Counted from the stretch's first letter, positions 1 through 9,871 are shown. The stretch is DNA of 64,000 bases from Muribaculum gordoncarteri (GCF_004803695.1 NZ_CP039393.1:3038001-3102000); one strand, 5' to 3'. Made by a program: numbers and translations. Notes: generated by a model not told the origin, from the sequence alone.

Positions 1-294
1 TACTACCCAGTAAACCTTGAAGTTCAAGGGTATTCCTTCAACATCGGTAAGTCCCTCGGTGAGTCGGTTAAGACGCTGGGTATAGGGGTGGTCGGGTTCG
101 CACACCTTGTTGTGGGTATCCATCCAGTCGATATACTCCTTTACATAGGCAGTCATCTGTTCGTCGGTTAAAGTGGCTGCTTGAACTGCCTTTGCGGCTC
201 CGCCTACGGCTTTCTTAAGGTTGAATTGAGCAAATGCCGGGGTTGTGGCGAAAACGCACAACAATACACAAATTAATTTGCTGATAGTCTTCAT
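1..294 (-). CDS. M48-type metallopeptidase, N-terminal part only
   Basis: The reading frame is open from an ATG at 294 to the window edge, giving the first 98 residues. Residues 1-22 form a clear signal peptide (basic start, hydrophobic core, AFA before Q), so the protein is exported. The following region, with a helix rich in Lys/Ala and the stretch YTQRLNRLTEGL then FKVYWVV, resembles the pro-region and first helices of the secreted M48 peptidases common in Bacteroidales. The zinc-binding HExxH motif would lie beyond the window, so catalysis cannot be confirmed. Family assignment is by eye from the N-terminus alone. Confidence 0.65.
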   Translation of the reverse strand, partial: MKTISKLICVLLCVFATTPAFAQFNLKKAVGGAAKAVQAATLTDEQMTAYVKEYIDWMDTHNKVCEPDHPYTQRLNRLTEGLTDVEGIPLNFKVYWVV

Positions 295-380
295 AATATG
301 TTTAAATAGTTGATTTAGGAATTCAAATTGCACTGCAAAGTAAGCGAATTTCCATTACATGACAAAATTTTTAATTTCAC

Positions 381-407
381 ATATTTATTGTCGAACCGGC
401 TCTTAAA
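381..407. repeat. 27-bp repeat, copy A
   Basis: These 27 bases recur without mismatch at 33493-33519. The shared core reads TTGTCGAACCGGCTCTTAAA in the + direction. This copy starts 8 bases beyond the stop of the AraC relic (minus strand). Flanking bases differ from the other copy, so the identity is confined to this unit. Its role is unknown. Confidence 0.7.
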
Positions 408-414
408 AAGGCTG

Positions 415-800
415 TCAGCTCATCTTTTTTGCCTGCTTTCGGTATTTTGTAGGAGAGAGTCCCGTTTCTTTATTGAATATCTTATAAGTTCCGGGCTGAA
501 TGCCACCATCAGATATGTGATCTCTCCGGCATTATTTGCCGACTCCGGTTTATATTCCCAATAGTGAGGCATTGACGGCGGAATCAGCACTACATCTCCT
601 TCGACGAAAGGCATCAGGGTGTCGCCTGTCATGCGCACACCGTTGCCGCCGGTTACATAATATAGTTCCCAAGCCTCGTGCCTGTGCATCTTGGCTTCGA
701 GGCTCGGTGCAATGTGCTGGGAGATGAAAAAGAAGGAATGATCTTTCACCTCGGGCAATGTATAGGAAATTACTGCATCGTCCATTATGGCGTATGTCAT
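415..800 (-). pseudogene. AraC-family regulator relic with internal deletion
   Basis: From the ATG at 800 the frame encodes about 106 residues of an AraC-type N-terminal cupin sensing domain (MHRHEAWELYYVTGG, then VVLIPPSMPHYWEY and AFSPELI). It then runs into a short nonsense tail ending at 420. In the neighbouring frame the last codons before a stop at 415-417 read IFNKETGLSPTKYRKQAKKM, the usual end of an AraC helix-turn-helix domain. Both ends of one gene are therefore present, but most of the DNA-binding domain and linker is missing (roughly 150 codons against the usual 280-300 residues), and the join is out of frame. It starts 4 bases after the stop of the membrane protein at 805. It cannot act as a normal regulator. 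Confidence 0.85.
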
Positions 801-804
801 TAAC

Positions 805-1299
805 TTATGGGCGCTTTATTTTTGCTTTCCAGGGCTTGAATACAGAGATTATCAACACCACGGTCAGCAACAGCAACTGAACAGGCCCCCATACCGCACT
901 TGTTGCAAGGTTGGCATCGTAGGTATCTATGTTTGAGAGATACCATTCAGGCGACTGTACATTACCGTTGACAGCCGGACCCATTATTATCCATCCTATG
1001 AGTATCATGACAATTGTCAACAACCATTTGACACTCAGCCATCGTTGTCGGAAGAATCCCCATTTTGTCCAGATGCCATACACTATAGCAGTAACCAATA
1101 TTCCAATAACTCCACCGAAAATCAGCAAATCATCCAATATTTTTATTGCCAGGGAAAGTGTGGACATTCCTTCCGGCGTTGTTGGGGTTACTGCAACTCG
1201 GAGTAAATTCATAGCGACTCCGCAACCAATCCAAAGAATTGCCGCAAAAAGATGAAATGTTTTAAGCCATTTCTGGCCTGTAATACCAAGGGACTTCAT
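805..1299 (-). CDS. Four-TM integral membrane protein, DUF2269-like
   Basis: A 164-residue protein that is mostly hydrophobic, with four membrane segments: about residues 12-33, 52-75, 88-108 and 134-152. It begins with a Trp/Phe/His-rich helix (WLKTFHLFAAILWIGCG) typical of small DUF2269-type or copper-resistance-D-like membrane proteins. No catalytic residues are recognisable, and the conserved His in helix 1 is the only obvious ligand candidate. It is followed after 4 bases by the AraC relic on the same strand, suggesting the two once formed an operon. Function unknown; the family name is a by-eye match. Confidence 0.7.
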   Translation of the reverse strand: MKSLGITGQKWLKTFHLFAAILWIGCGVAMNLLRVAVTPTTPEGMSTLSLAIKILDDLLIFGGVIGILVTAIVYGIWTKWGFFRQRWLSVKWLLTIVMILIGWIIMGPAVNGNVQSPEWYLSNIDTYDANLATSAVWGPVQLLLLTVVLIISVFKPWKAKIKRP

Positions 1300-1421
1300 A
1301 TTATCGTAATTTTATTTGTGCAAATAAACAACAAATATTTGAAACAATTTAACAAATGACCGACAAACAGACGCCTTAATTTTGCATTACAAAACATAAA
1401 CATCAAAAATATACATAGAAT

Positions 1422-1686
1422 ATGGAATTTTCAGAAGTATTGGATCGTCGCCGCACCTACCGCGACTACTCCGACCGTGAAGTGAGTGATGAAATCCTCG
1501 ACAAAGTAATCTCGGCAGCTTTCAAGGCTCCGACCAACGACCATCTGCGCCAGTTCGAGTTTGTAGTGGTACGCGTTAAAACCGTTCTATAATCAACGGC
1601 AAAGTCCTCTGCTTCACCCGGTGGAACAAAGCTCGCTCAACTATTTCGCATCGGCATGGTGCGCTCTTGAAAACATGCTACTTTAG
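1422..1686 (+). pseudogene. Nitroreductase-family relic
   Basis: The ATG at 1422 opens a nitroreductase N-terminus: EVLDRRRTYRDYSDREV followed by ILDKVISAAFKAPTNDHLRQ, the FMN-phosphate-binding Arg-Arg-S/T-x-R region. It stops at 1592 after 56 residues. Further on, in another frame, NYFASAWCALENMLL ending at 1684-1686 matches the central helix of the same family. The segment between is lost, and so is the C-terminal half (normal length about 170-220 residues). Like its two neighbours it is an internally deleted remnant. A TAATTTTG box at 1377-1384 suggests it once had its own promoter. Confidence 0.8.
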
Positions 1687-1690
1687 AATC

Positions 1691-1722
1691 ATTGCACACT
1701 ATGTTGCAAGTAATTAACTTTG
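1691..1722 (+). promoter_or_regulatory. Promoter of the O-acetyltransferase
   Basis: ATTG at 1691-1694, 20 bases of spacing, then TAACTTTG at 1715-1722. This fits the Bacteroidota -33/-7 pattern. The ATG of the downstream gene lies at 1754. Confidence 0.65.
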
Positions 1723-1753
1723 CAAAATTAAATATAAGATATGGTTATTCAAT

Positions 1754-2311
1754 ATGACAGAAAAAGAAAAGATGCTGAAAGGCATGATATATGATGCCAA
1801 CAACGACCCCCGACTTATAGCCGAGAGAGCCGAATGCAAGGAATTGTGTCACGATTACAATCATCTTCGGCCAAAGGATGTCGAGGGAGGAAGAAAAATT
1901 ATCAAGGAACTGTTGGGCAGTGTAAAAGGAAACTTCTTGATAGAGCAGCCGTTCCTATGCGATTATGGCTATAACATACATATAGGTGATAATTTCTACG
2001 CCAATCATAATTTAGTGATACTTGACGGGGCTACTGTAAAATTTGGGGACAACGTGTTTGTCGCTCCTAATTGTGGCTTTTATACGGCAGGTCATCCGAT
2101 CGATGCCGCCGAGAGAAACAAGGGCCTCGAATATGCTCGTCCGATAACTGTCGGCAATGATGTGTGGATTGGTGGTAATGTGTGCGTTCTGCCGGGAGTG
2201 ACCATCGGCGATGATTGTGTAATTGGAGCCGGTAGCGTCGTGGTGAAGGACATTCCGCCTCACTCGGTAGCCGTCGGAAATCCGTGTAAAGTAATAAAGA
2301 AAATTAAATAG
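1754..2311 (+). CDS. Sugar O-acetyltransferase (maltose/galactoside acetyltransferase type)
   Basis: A 185-residue protein of normal length for the family that transfers acetyl from acetyl-CoA to a sugar hydroxyl in the cytosol. Residues 1-60 are the Mac/NodL N-terminal helical domain (EKMLKGMIYDANNDPRLIAER). The rest is a left-handed beta-helix of hexapeptide repeats (IGDNFYANHNLVILDGATVKFG, split here for length, then WIGGNVCVLPGVTIGDDCVIGAGS). The catalytic His is seen in the TAGHPID segment. It is intact although its neighbours on both sides are relics, and it has its own promoter at 1691-1722. The true acceptor sugar cannot be told from sequence. Confidence 0.88.
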   Translation: MTEKEKMLKGMIYDANNDPRLIAERAECKELCHDYNHLRPKDVEGGRKIIKELLGSVKGNFLIEQPFLCDYGYNIHIGDNFYANHNLVILDGATVKFGDNVFVAPNCGFYTAGHPIDAAERNKGLEYARPITVGNDVWIGGNVCVLPGVTIGDDCVIGAGSVVVKDIPPHSVAVGNPCKVIKKIK

Positions 2312-2437
2312 CAAATATGTTAAAGTGAAATAGCCTATATTAGCATGAGGCTCAGGGGATAGGGCCGCTTCCATGTAGGCTGACTCGGAGTGATATGTCA
2401 AAAAATAGTATATTTGCATCATGTAAAATATTATCTT

Positions 2438-2976
2438 ATGAAAGTTCTTATCGTTAACGGCAGTCCCCATATTGAGGGAGGCTGCACTGACCGCGCACTG
2501 TCTGCCGTCAGCACAGGCATTGCGTTTTCAATGACATTGTAAATGAAACCGCTCCCAAGCTTGCCGAGGCTGACGGTATTGTAATCGGAAGTCCGGTATA
2601 TTACGCCGGGTGCAACGGACAGGTGCTTTCATTCCTTGACCGCCTCTTCTACAGCACGAGTGGTGTTGTGAATAAAACCATGAAAGTGGGAGCAGCCGTT
2701 GTTTCATCCCGAAGAGCCGGCTCGACTTCAGCCTTTGACGAAATCAACAAATATTTTACCATCAGTGCCATGCCGATTGTTTCATCCACCTATTGGAATG
2801 AAGTGCACGGCTTCACCGCCACCGATGTAGAGGATGATCGTGAAGGGCTCCAGACAATGCGAAATCTCGGAAGAAATATGGCATTCCTTATAAAGGCAAT
2901 AAAGGCAGCAGCCCAAACCGACGGACTGCCGACGCAGGAAAGAGAGTCCTTAACAAGCTTCCACACCGAGCAATAA
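2438..2976 (+). pseudogene. Flavodoxin-fold NAD(P)H-dependent reductase relic
   Basis: The ATG at 2438 begins MKVLIVNGSPHIEGGCTDRAL, the FMN-binding start of the NAD(P)H-dependent oxidoreductase family, but stops at 2547. A second frame carries the rest: VFNDIVNETAPKLAEADG, IVIGSPVYYAGCNGQ, FLDRLFYS and a full C-terminus to 2976. About 30 codons are missing between them, including the CxxCxxC-like loop usual at this point, and the join is frameshifted. The C-terminal open stretch (internal ATG at 2623) lacks the FMN-binding loop, so it is unlikely to be functional by itself. Confidence 0.8.
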
Positions 2977-3135
2977 CAAACGCTCCCCGCGTTAGCGCCA
3001 AAGCTGCAGAGCAGCTTAATAATGTTAGGCCCGCGCAAGGCCGCCGTTAGGCGTCCGCAGCACGGGTATAGGGCACAGGGTACAACGCACCATAGAAAAA
3101 GGACTACGTAGTTGCCCAATAACCCACAAGCAATC

Positions 3136-3162
3136 CTGTATATGCCGTCAAGCATTACATGT
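3136..3162. repeat. 27-bp direct repeat, left copy
   Basis: Matches 3880-3906 at 26 of 27 positions (core TATATGCCGTCA, then A or G, then GCATTACATGT). The two copies flank the DUF6291-like gene. Confidence 0.75.
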
Positions 3163-3236
3163 GCGAAACTGCTTCGCGACATTATGGGGTGAAATCGGGG
3201 GGTTCGGCGCATTATTTTTGCAGGAAAAAAGTAACT

Positions 3237-3854
3237 ATGGAAAATAGAGCGAAAGTACAGAGCCGCCGAGGCAAGGGATTGAAGTTTGATCAGGAATGGA
3301 AGGATGCAGTCGACCGCCTTCCCAAGCATTACCGCGACGAGATATGCGCCGCAATCGAGGCCTATCAGCGCGACCTGATTGTAATTGAAGTTTCGGAGGG
3401 CGTTCCCCGCGCCATATTCATGCTCATCATGCCCACGATACGCCGCCGCTATCGTGCCCGTGAGCTTCGCCGCCTCGCCCGCGAGCGCAAGGCCGCATCA
3501 TCACGCCGCCAAGCGACCGAGCAAAGACCCTCCATCGTCCGCAACATCTCGGCGCAACCCAAGCCCGCAGTGCATCCCGCCCCTGTGAAGCAGCCCAAGC
3601 CCGCAATGCAGCCCAAGCCCGCAATGCAGCCCAAGTCCGCAATGCAGTCCGCTCCAGTGAAGCAGCCCAATAATCAACCTGAATCGGCATCTCCTGCTCC
3701 GGTAACGGTGCCAAGCGGCCAACAGTCCGTACCGATGGCCGAGCCCGCACCTGCCGCCGTCAATACACCTGCCGCCGGCCAACCGGGCAAAAGCACGCTT
3801 GAAAAGCTCATCGCCCACAGCTCACGCCGCCGCAACCGCCATCGCCGCCACTAA
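3237..3854 (+). CDS. Basic protein with DUF6291-like N-terminus and Pro/Lys/Gln-rich tail
   Basis: 205 residues from the ATG at 3237. This start is chosen because TATTTTTG, a -7-like box, lies at 3213-3220, and the longer frame from 3159 would begin inside a repeat. Residues 1-75 (FDQEWKDAVDRLPKHYRDEI, AAIEAYQRD, AIFMLIMPTIRRRYRARELR) resemble by eye the DUF6291 domain found in phage and plasmid replication-associated proteins. Residues 100-160 are low-complexity, with QPKPAMQ repeated three times. The C-terminus is strongly basic (SSRRRNRHRRH), suggesting nucleic-acid binding. It stands alone inside a repeat-bounded cassette, in GC-rich sequence unlike the AT-rich flanks. Function unknown; a phage-derived gene kept in the chromosome is one possibility. 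Confidence 0.6.
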   Translation: MENRAKVQSRRGKGLKFDQEWKDAVDRLPKHYRDEICAAIEAYQRDLIVIEVSEGVPRAIFMLIMPTIRRRYRARELRRLARERKAASSRRQATEQRPSIVRNISAQPKPAVHPAPVKQPKPAMQPKPAMQPKSAMQSAPVKQPNNQPESASPAPVTVPSGQQSVPMAEPAPAAVNTPAAGQPGKSTLEKLIAHSSRRRNRHRRH

Positions 3855-3879
3855 CCTAAGTGCAAAACAATACCCGGTG

Positions 3880-3906
3880 CTGTATATGCCGTCAGGCATT
3901 ACATGT
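3880..3906. repeat. 27-bp direct repeat, right copy
   Basis: Partner of 3136-3162 with one mismatch. It begins 25 bases after the DUF6291-like stop codon. Confidence 0.75.
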
Positions 3907-3975
3907 ATTTAACCGCGGGTTGCCATAGGCCCACCCGTGGGCCTCCACCCAACGGTAATCCACATGGATAGCGTT

Positions 3976-4094
3976 TTATTGGGCAGCTAACGCAGCCCTC
4001 GAGGGTGTGGGGGAGGCGCGCCATGACCTCACGCTGCACGCACCTAAAGGCGCGTTTGCATGAGGCTAACCTTATTGAGCAGCTAACGCAGCTC
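3976..4094. repeat. Pair of 23-bp direct repeats
   Basis: TTATTGGGCAGCTAACGCAG at 3976-3995 is repeated as TTATTGAGCAGCTAACGCAG at 4072-4091. The similarity runs 23 bases with two mismatches. Both contain the AGCTAACGCAGC element. The rest of 3855-4295 holds no gene: it is repeat DNA up to 4111, then an AT-rich leader with the small palindrome GGCTTTAAAAAGCC before the xylanase. Confidence 0.65.
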
Positions 4095-4256
4095 CCACGC
4101 TAACGCGGGGATTTACCGGCAGAGGGATGTGCAACCCACATTTCACTAAATTTATTTTTATTTTTTTTAGAAATGTGTTAAACCTTTTGAGCATGCATCG
4201 GTCTAACTAATGTCATGTTTGGCTTTAAAAAGCCTTTCATCCATGCCTAAAAATAA

Positions 4257-6449
<2,193 letters not shown>

Positions 6450-6472
6450 TCGACCCCACCACCACTCTATAG

Positions 6473-6504
6473 AATGGGCTGTGCCAACCTCGGCACAGCC
6501 CATT
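6473..6504 (+). terminator. Hairpin terminator after the xylanase-esterase
   Basis: A 13-bp perfect stem (AATGGGCTGTGCC at 6473-6485 pairing with 6492-6504) around a 6-base loop, 23 bases after the stop codon. Confidence 0.8.
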
Positions 6505-6525
6505 TCTCATATATGCCACCTCGCA

Positions 6526-6741
6526 TCAGATGTAGCAGCCGATTACGGTGATGATTGCGCCGGCGATTATCATGCCGAAGCCGATTGCCCTCTTCTTCAG
6601 CCACTGAGCCTTAAGCTCCTCCTTCACCATGGGCATTCTCTCGGCTGACTTGAATGCATTGCGGTACTTCATCGACCATATCATCAGCAATATGGCTCCG
6701 ATTATATCGATGGCCAGGCCGGCATAGATCACAATATCCAT
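6526..6741 (-). CDS. Small two-TM membrane protein
   Basis: 71 residues from an ATG at 6741; an upstream TTG at 6768 lies in a terminator stem and is rejected. Helix 1 is about residues 3-23 (IVIYAGLAIDIIGAILLMIW) and helix 2 about 52-70 (AIGFGMIIAGAIITVIGCYI). A charged linker with several Lys and Arg residues lies between them. Both termini probably face the same side. No family is recognised and no function can be assigned. It lies alone between two hairpin terminators. Its reality rests on coherent membrane topology and a proper start. Confidence 0.6.
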   Translation of the reverse strand: MDIVIYAGLAIDIIGAILLMIWSMKYRNAFKSAERMPMVKEELKAQWLKKRAIGFGMIIAGAIITVIGCYI

Positions 6742-6764
6742 AATAATTACGCTTTTAAATGAAA

Positions 6765-6809
6765 ACAAGCGATTTTACAAGTTTGTTTTTGGTCTTGTAA
6801 ATCGCTTGT
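6765..6809 (-). terminator. Hairpin terminator after the dipeptide epimerase
   Basis: Arms 6765-6781 and 6794-6809 (ACAAGCGATT..TACAAG against CTTGTAAATCGCTTGT, one bulged T) form a 16-bp stem 27 bases downstream of the epimerase stop. A short T-run follows in the minus direction. It could also affect the small gene that follows. Confidence 0.75.
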
Positions 6810-6835
6810 ATATCTCGGATATTGCCGATGGATTG

Positions 6836-7975
6836 CTATCCTTGCATTTGGGGAAGCACACCGATGCCGGGACGGTCGCGGGGTATTGTGACTTTTCCGT
6901 TGACGATTTTCATTCCGTCGAAGCAGTCGTTGGTTATGAGCAGGTTGCCGTCGAGGTCGGCCCAGTCGACCATTGGCGCCAGTTGTGAGGCTGCCGATAC
7001 TCCACACGAAGTTTCGGTCATGCACCCGAGCATCACCTTCATTCCCATTGCGCGAGCCAGAACGGCCATCTTGTAGGCTTCGTGCATTCCCGTGCTCTTC
7101 ATCAGCTTTATATTGATGCCGTCGTAGGCACCTGCCGCGCGAGCCACATCGGGTAGGCGCTGCAGAAACTCGTCGGCAATGATTGGCAGCGGGCTTCGCT
7201 CGCGCAGCCATGCGGTTTCATCGATCATCTCCTTAGGCATGGGCTGCTCTACGAAAAGACAGTTGCGCTCGGCAAGCCAGTTGCACATTTCAAGTGCCCG
7301 GTACTTGTCGTCCCACCCCTGATTTGCGTCGACGCATATCGGACGGTCGGTCTTTGAACGAATCACTTCAACGAGTTCACGGTCGTTGTCGAGTCCCATC
7401 TTTACCTTAAGCACATTATAGGGCGAGGCTTCATCCACTTTTTGGCGTACAACCTCGGCGGTGTCAATGCCTATGGTGAATGAGGTGTCGGGAGCCTTGT
7501 CGGGGTTAAGGCCCCATATCTTATACCACGGCTGCTGCATTATTTTGCCTGTAAGGTCGTGCAGCGCAATGTCGACCGAAGCCTTTGCCGCGCGATTGTC
7601 GGGGGCTACGGAGTCCATGTATTCATGTATCTCCTCGATTCGGAACGGGTCGGAAAATTGCGATAGGTCGAGCATCCCGAGGAACTTGGTTACGCTCTCG
7701 ACGCTTTCGCCGAGGTAGGGAGGCATCGACGCCTCACCGTAGCCGATAAGCCCGTCATACTCAATCTGCACCTGCACATCGGGAGTTGTGGTGCGGCTCG
7801 ATTTGGCCAGGTTGAAGGAGTGACGCAGTTGCAGTTCGTAAGTCTTGAATGAAAGGTTGAGCTTTCCGCTGCGCGCAGTGTGGCGTGTCGGAGTGTCAAA
7901 TGCCGACAATGATATAGGGGAAGAAGCGGCAACAAGTCCGAGCCCGGCCGCTTTCAGGAAATTCCGTCGATTCAT
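6836..7975 (-). CDS. Dipeptide epimerase (L-Ala-D/L-Glu epimerase type), Tat-exported
   Basis: 379 residues from the ATG at 7975. The twin-arginine leader MNRRNFLKAAGLGLVAA fixes this start and predicts Tat export to the periplasm. It belongs to the enolase superfamily, muconate-lactonising subgroup. The expected residues are present: K190 and K192 of the KxK motif (LKVKMG), metal ligands D216 (CVDANQGW), E243 (VEQPMP) and D268 (IADEF), and the second catalytic Lys in NIKLMK (K290/K293). The family epimerises L-Ala-D-Glu from murein peptides or related dipeptides, and specificity cannot be read directly. A -7 box TAACTTTG lies at 7997-8004. A C69 dipeptidase lies two genes away on the other strand, which fits peptide salvage. 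Confidence 0.88.
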   Translation of the reverse strand: MNRRNFLKAAGLGLVAASSPISLSAFDTPTRHTARSGKLNLSFKTYELQLRHSFNLAKSSRTTTPDVQVQIEYDGLIGYGEASMPPYLGESVESVTKFLGMLDLSQFSDPFRIEEIHEYMDSVAPDNRAAKASVDIALHDLTGKIMQQPWYKIWGLNPDKAPDTSFTIGIDTAEVVRQKVDEASPYNVLKVKMGLDNDRELVEVIRSKTDRPICVDANQGWDDKYRALEMCNWLAERNCLFVEQPMPKEMIDETAWLRERSPLPIIADEFLQRLPDVARAAGAYDGINIKLMKSTGMHEAYKMAVLARAMGMKVMLGCMTETSCGVSAASQLAPMVDWADLDGNLLITNDCFDGMKIVNGKVTIPRDRPGIGVLPQMQG

Positions 7976-7996
7976 AGCTGTAGGATTAGTTTGGCT

Positions 7997-8004
7997 CAAA
8001 GTTA
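7997..8004 (-). promoter_or_regulatory. -7 box of the epimerase promoter
   Basis: TAACTTTG on the minus strand, 21 bases upstream of the ATG at 7975. No convincing -33 element was found. The divergent gap 7976-8165 must also hold the promoter of the transferase. Confidence 0.5.
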
Positions 8005-8165
8005 CGATATTTTTGCATCTTTGCTGTGATATCGGGATAAAAATCGGGAAACTTATTGTCGGTAATGCCTGATTGATAATGTTAGAGAACGATTCAGGGG
8101 TGTTATGTGTTACATAATCGAGGCTCGCGAAATAATTGCCACGAGCCGTAAAAGAGGGATCGATT

Positions 8166-9851
8166 ATGACACGTTCAGCTGCAATATTGAGCAAAATGCT
8201 GTTCTTCGGTATGCCGGCAATAGCTATCATACCAAATCTTATATTGTGGTACACCGAGGGACTTGACTTGATTCAGGGATTGGCCAGTGTGTTGTTACCT
8301 TTCGGATTGTATTGGCTCATCATGTCGTCGGCCATCCGAATAGGACGATGCGCCATGTGGTTCACGATAGTGCTGCTGCTTGCCGCATTTGAGATGGTGC
8401 TTCTCTTCCTTTACGGCAACTCGGTGATTTCGGTAGACATGTGGATGAATCTCTTCACCACCAACTCCTCGGAGGTTGGTGAGCTGCTCAAGGGGCTATG
8501 GCCTGTCATCGGCGTGATGTGTGTGTTCAGCCTGCCGCTGATTGTTATCGGCGTGATTGCCTATATAAAGAAGTGGCGTGTGTCGGGAACATTTCTATGT
8601 GTCAACCGACGCATAGGGCTGATGATTGCTTCGAGCGGCGCTATCCTGTGTGCCGTGGGATATTTCGCCGGTTCGCCCGTCGTGCCTCACAACCAGGTGT
8701 TTCCGGTCAATGCGCTTTACAATTCATGGATTGCCACACAGCGTGCCGTGGCCACGATGAATTACGACAAGAGCTCGGGCAGCTTCGAGTACAGCGCCGA
8801 AAGCTGGCACTGCGACATAGCTCCCGAGGTGTATGTGCTCGTTGTGGGTGAAACCTCACGCGCCGACAACTGGCAGCTATTCGGATATGAGCGACAAACC
8901 ACTCCGGGCATTATGGAGGCCGACGGTCTTGTGGGTTTCAAGAAGGCGATGAGCGAGTCCAATGTCACGCATAAGAGTGTGCCGCTGCTACTGTCGCCCG
9001 TTTCGTCGGAGTCGTTTGGCGACTCGATCTATTTTGTAAAGAGCGTGATAACCGCATTCAAGGAGGCGGGATTCCGCACCGCGTTCATATCCAATCACAG
9101 GCGCAATCACTCCTTCATCGACTTCTTCGGAAGCGAGGCCGACACCTGTATATTTGTAAAGGAGCTAAACAATGACGACTCGGCTCCCGACATGGATATG
9201 CTCCCTTATGTCACCGAAGAGATGCAACGTGGTGGCCGACGACAGATGATAGTGCTCCATACCTACGGCTCTCACTTCAAATACAATGACCGATATCCGC
9301 GTTACTATGCGCGTTTCAAGCCCGACCGCATTAAGGAGGTGGGTCCCGAAGGACGGCAGAGGCTCTTGAACTCCTACGACAATACCATAGCCTATACGGC
9401 CGACTTGCTCACAATGCTGATGAACGAGATCGAGGGTGCGGGCTATCGCGGAGCGTTGCTCTACACAGCCGACCACGGCGAGGACCTGTTTGACGATGGT
9501 AGCAACAAATTTCTCCATGCGTCGCCGCGTCCCACCTACTATCAGCTCCACGTGCCCTTTATCGTGTGGCTGTCGAGCCGTTATGTCGAAGCCTATCCCC
9601 ATGTATTGGCGAGAGCCCTCGAGAATCGCGACAAAAACGTGTCGTCGAGCGCGTCATTTTTCCACACCGCGCTTGAGCTTGCCGACATACGCACTCCGTG
9701 GTTCAATCCCTCGCTGTCGGTGGTGAATACGCGCTACAATCTGCCTCAGCGGGTGTTCCTGAACGACCGCAACCGGGGCGTGTTGCTGCGTGACGCCGGA
9801 TTGAATACACGTGATTACACCCGTCTTGACTCGGCCGGCATCAAATATTGA
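8166..9851 (+). CDS. EptA-like phosphoethanolamine transferase
   Basis: 561 residues from the ATG at 8166; an upstream TTG at 8136 is less likely. The N-terminal 200 residues hold about five membrane helices. The C-terminal part is a periplasmic alkaline-phosphatase-fold domain with the nucleophile Thr230 in VVGETSRADNW, followed by the metal-binding regions ISNHRRNHSF, LHTYGSHF and YTADHGEDLFDDG. These match the EptA/CptA/OpgE group, which moves phosphoethanolamine from phosphatidylethanolamine to lipid A, LPS core or glycans. In Bacteroidales, lipid A modification is the likely job, possibly affecting cationic peptide resistance; this is inference. It is divergent from the dipeptide epimerase. 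Confidence 0.9.
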   Translation: MTRSAAILSKMLFFGMPAIAIIPNLILWYTEGLDLIQGLASVLLPFGLYWLIMSSAIRIGRCAMWFTIVLLLAAFEMVLLFLYGNSVISVDMWMNLFTTNSSEVGELLKGLWPVIGVMCVFSLPLIVIGVIAYIKKWRVSGTFLCVNRRIGLMIASSGAILCAVGYFAGSPVVPHNQVFPVNALYNSWIATQRAVATMNYDKSSGSFEYSAESWHCDIAPEVYVLVVGETSRADNWQLFGYERQTTPGIMEADGLVGFKKAMSESNVTHKSVPLLLSPVSSESFGDSIYFVKSVITAFKEAGFRTAFISNHRRNHSFIDFFGSEADTCIFVKELNNDDSAPDMDMLPYVTEEMQRGGRRQMIVLHTYGSHFKYNDRYPRYYARFKPDRIKEVGPEGRQRLLNSYDNTIAYTADLLTMLMNEIEGAGYRGALLYTADHGEDLFDDGSNKFLHASPRPTYYQLHVPFIVWLSSRYVEAYPHVLARALENRDKNVSSSASFFHTALELADIRTPWFNPSLSVVNTRYNLPQRVFLNDRNRGVLLRDAGLNTRDYTRLDSAGIKY

Positions 9852-9871
9852 CACGTTGCAGGCGCTTGTCG

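Larger units (their letters stand above)
2984..4111. other. Repeat-bounded cassette around the DUF6291-like gene
   Basis: A 14-base inverted pair bounds this segment: TCCCCGCGTTAGCG at 2984-2997 and its exact complement at 4098-4111. Inside, TGCCCAATAA at 3113-3122 is mirrored by TTATTGGGCA at 3976-3985. A 27-base direct repeat lies at 3136-3162 and 3880-3906, flanking the single gene. No transposase is present. The left edge starts 8 bases after the reductase relic. Confidence 0.55.

Noticed and set aside
2012-2470. 152-codon minus-strand frame opposite the O-acetyltransferase
   Set aside because: It is antisense to a clear gene, has no recognisable domain and no start signal.
3427-3818. 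Several long open frames on the minus strand rich in Gly-Leu-Gly-Cys repeats
   Set aside because: They are antisense images of the QPKPAMQ-type repeats of the DUF6291-like gene. They have no promoter and no homologous pattern.
2984-4111. Complete insertion sequence
   Set aside because: No transposase frame is present and no target-site duplication was recognised outside the inverted ends. It is listed as a repeat-bounded cassette only.
7976-8254. N-terminal extension of the dipeptide epimerase upstream of 7975
   Set aside because: The added residues show no homology pattern, run across the -7 box at 7997 and into the divergent gene, and would hide the Tat leader.
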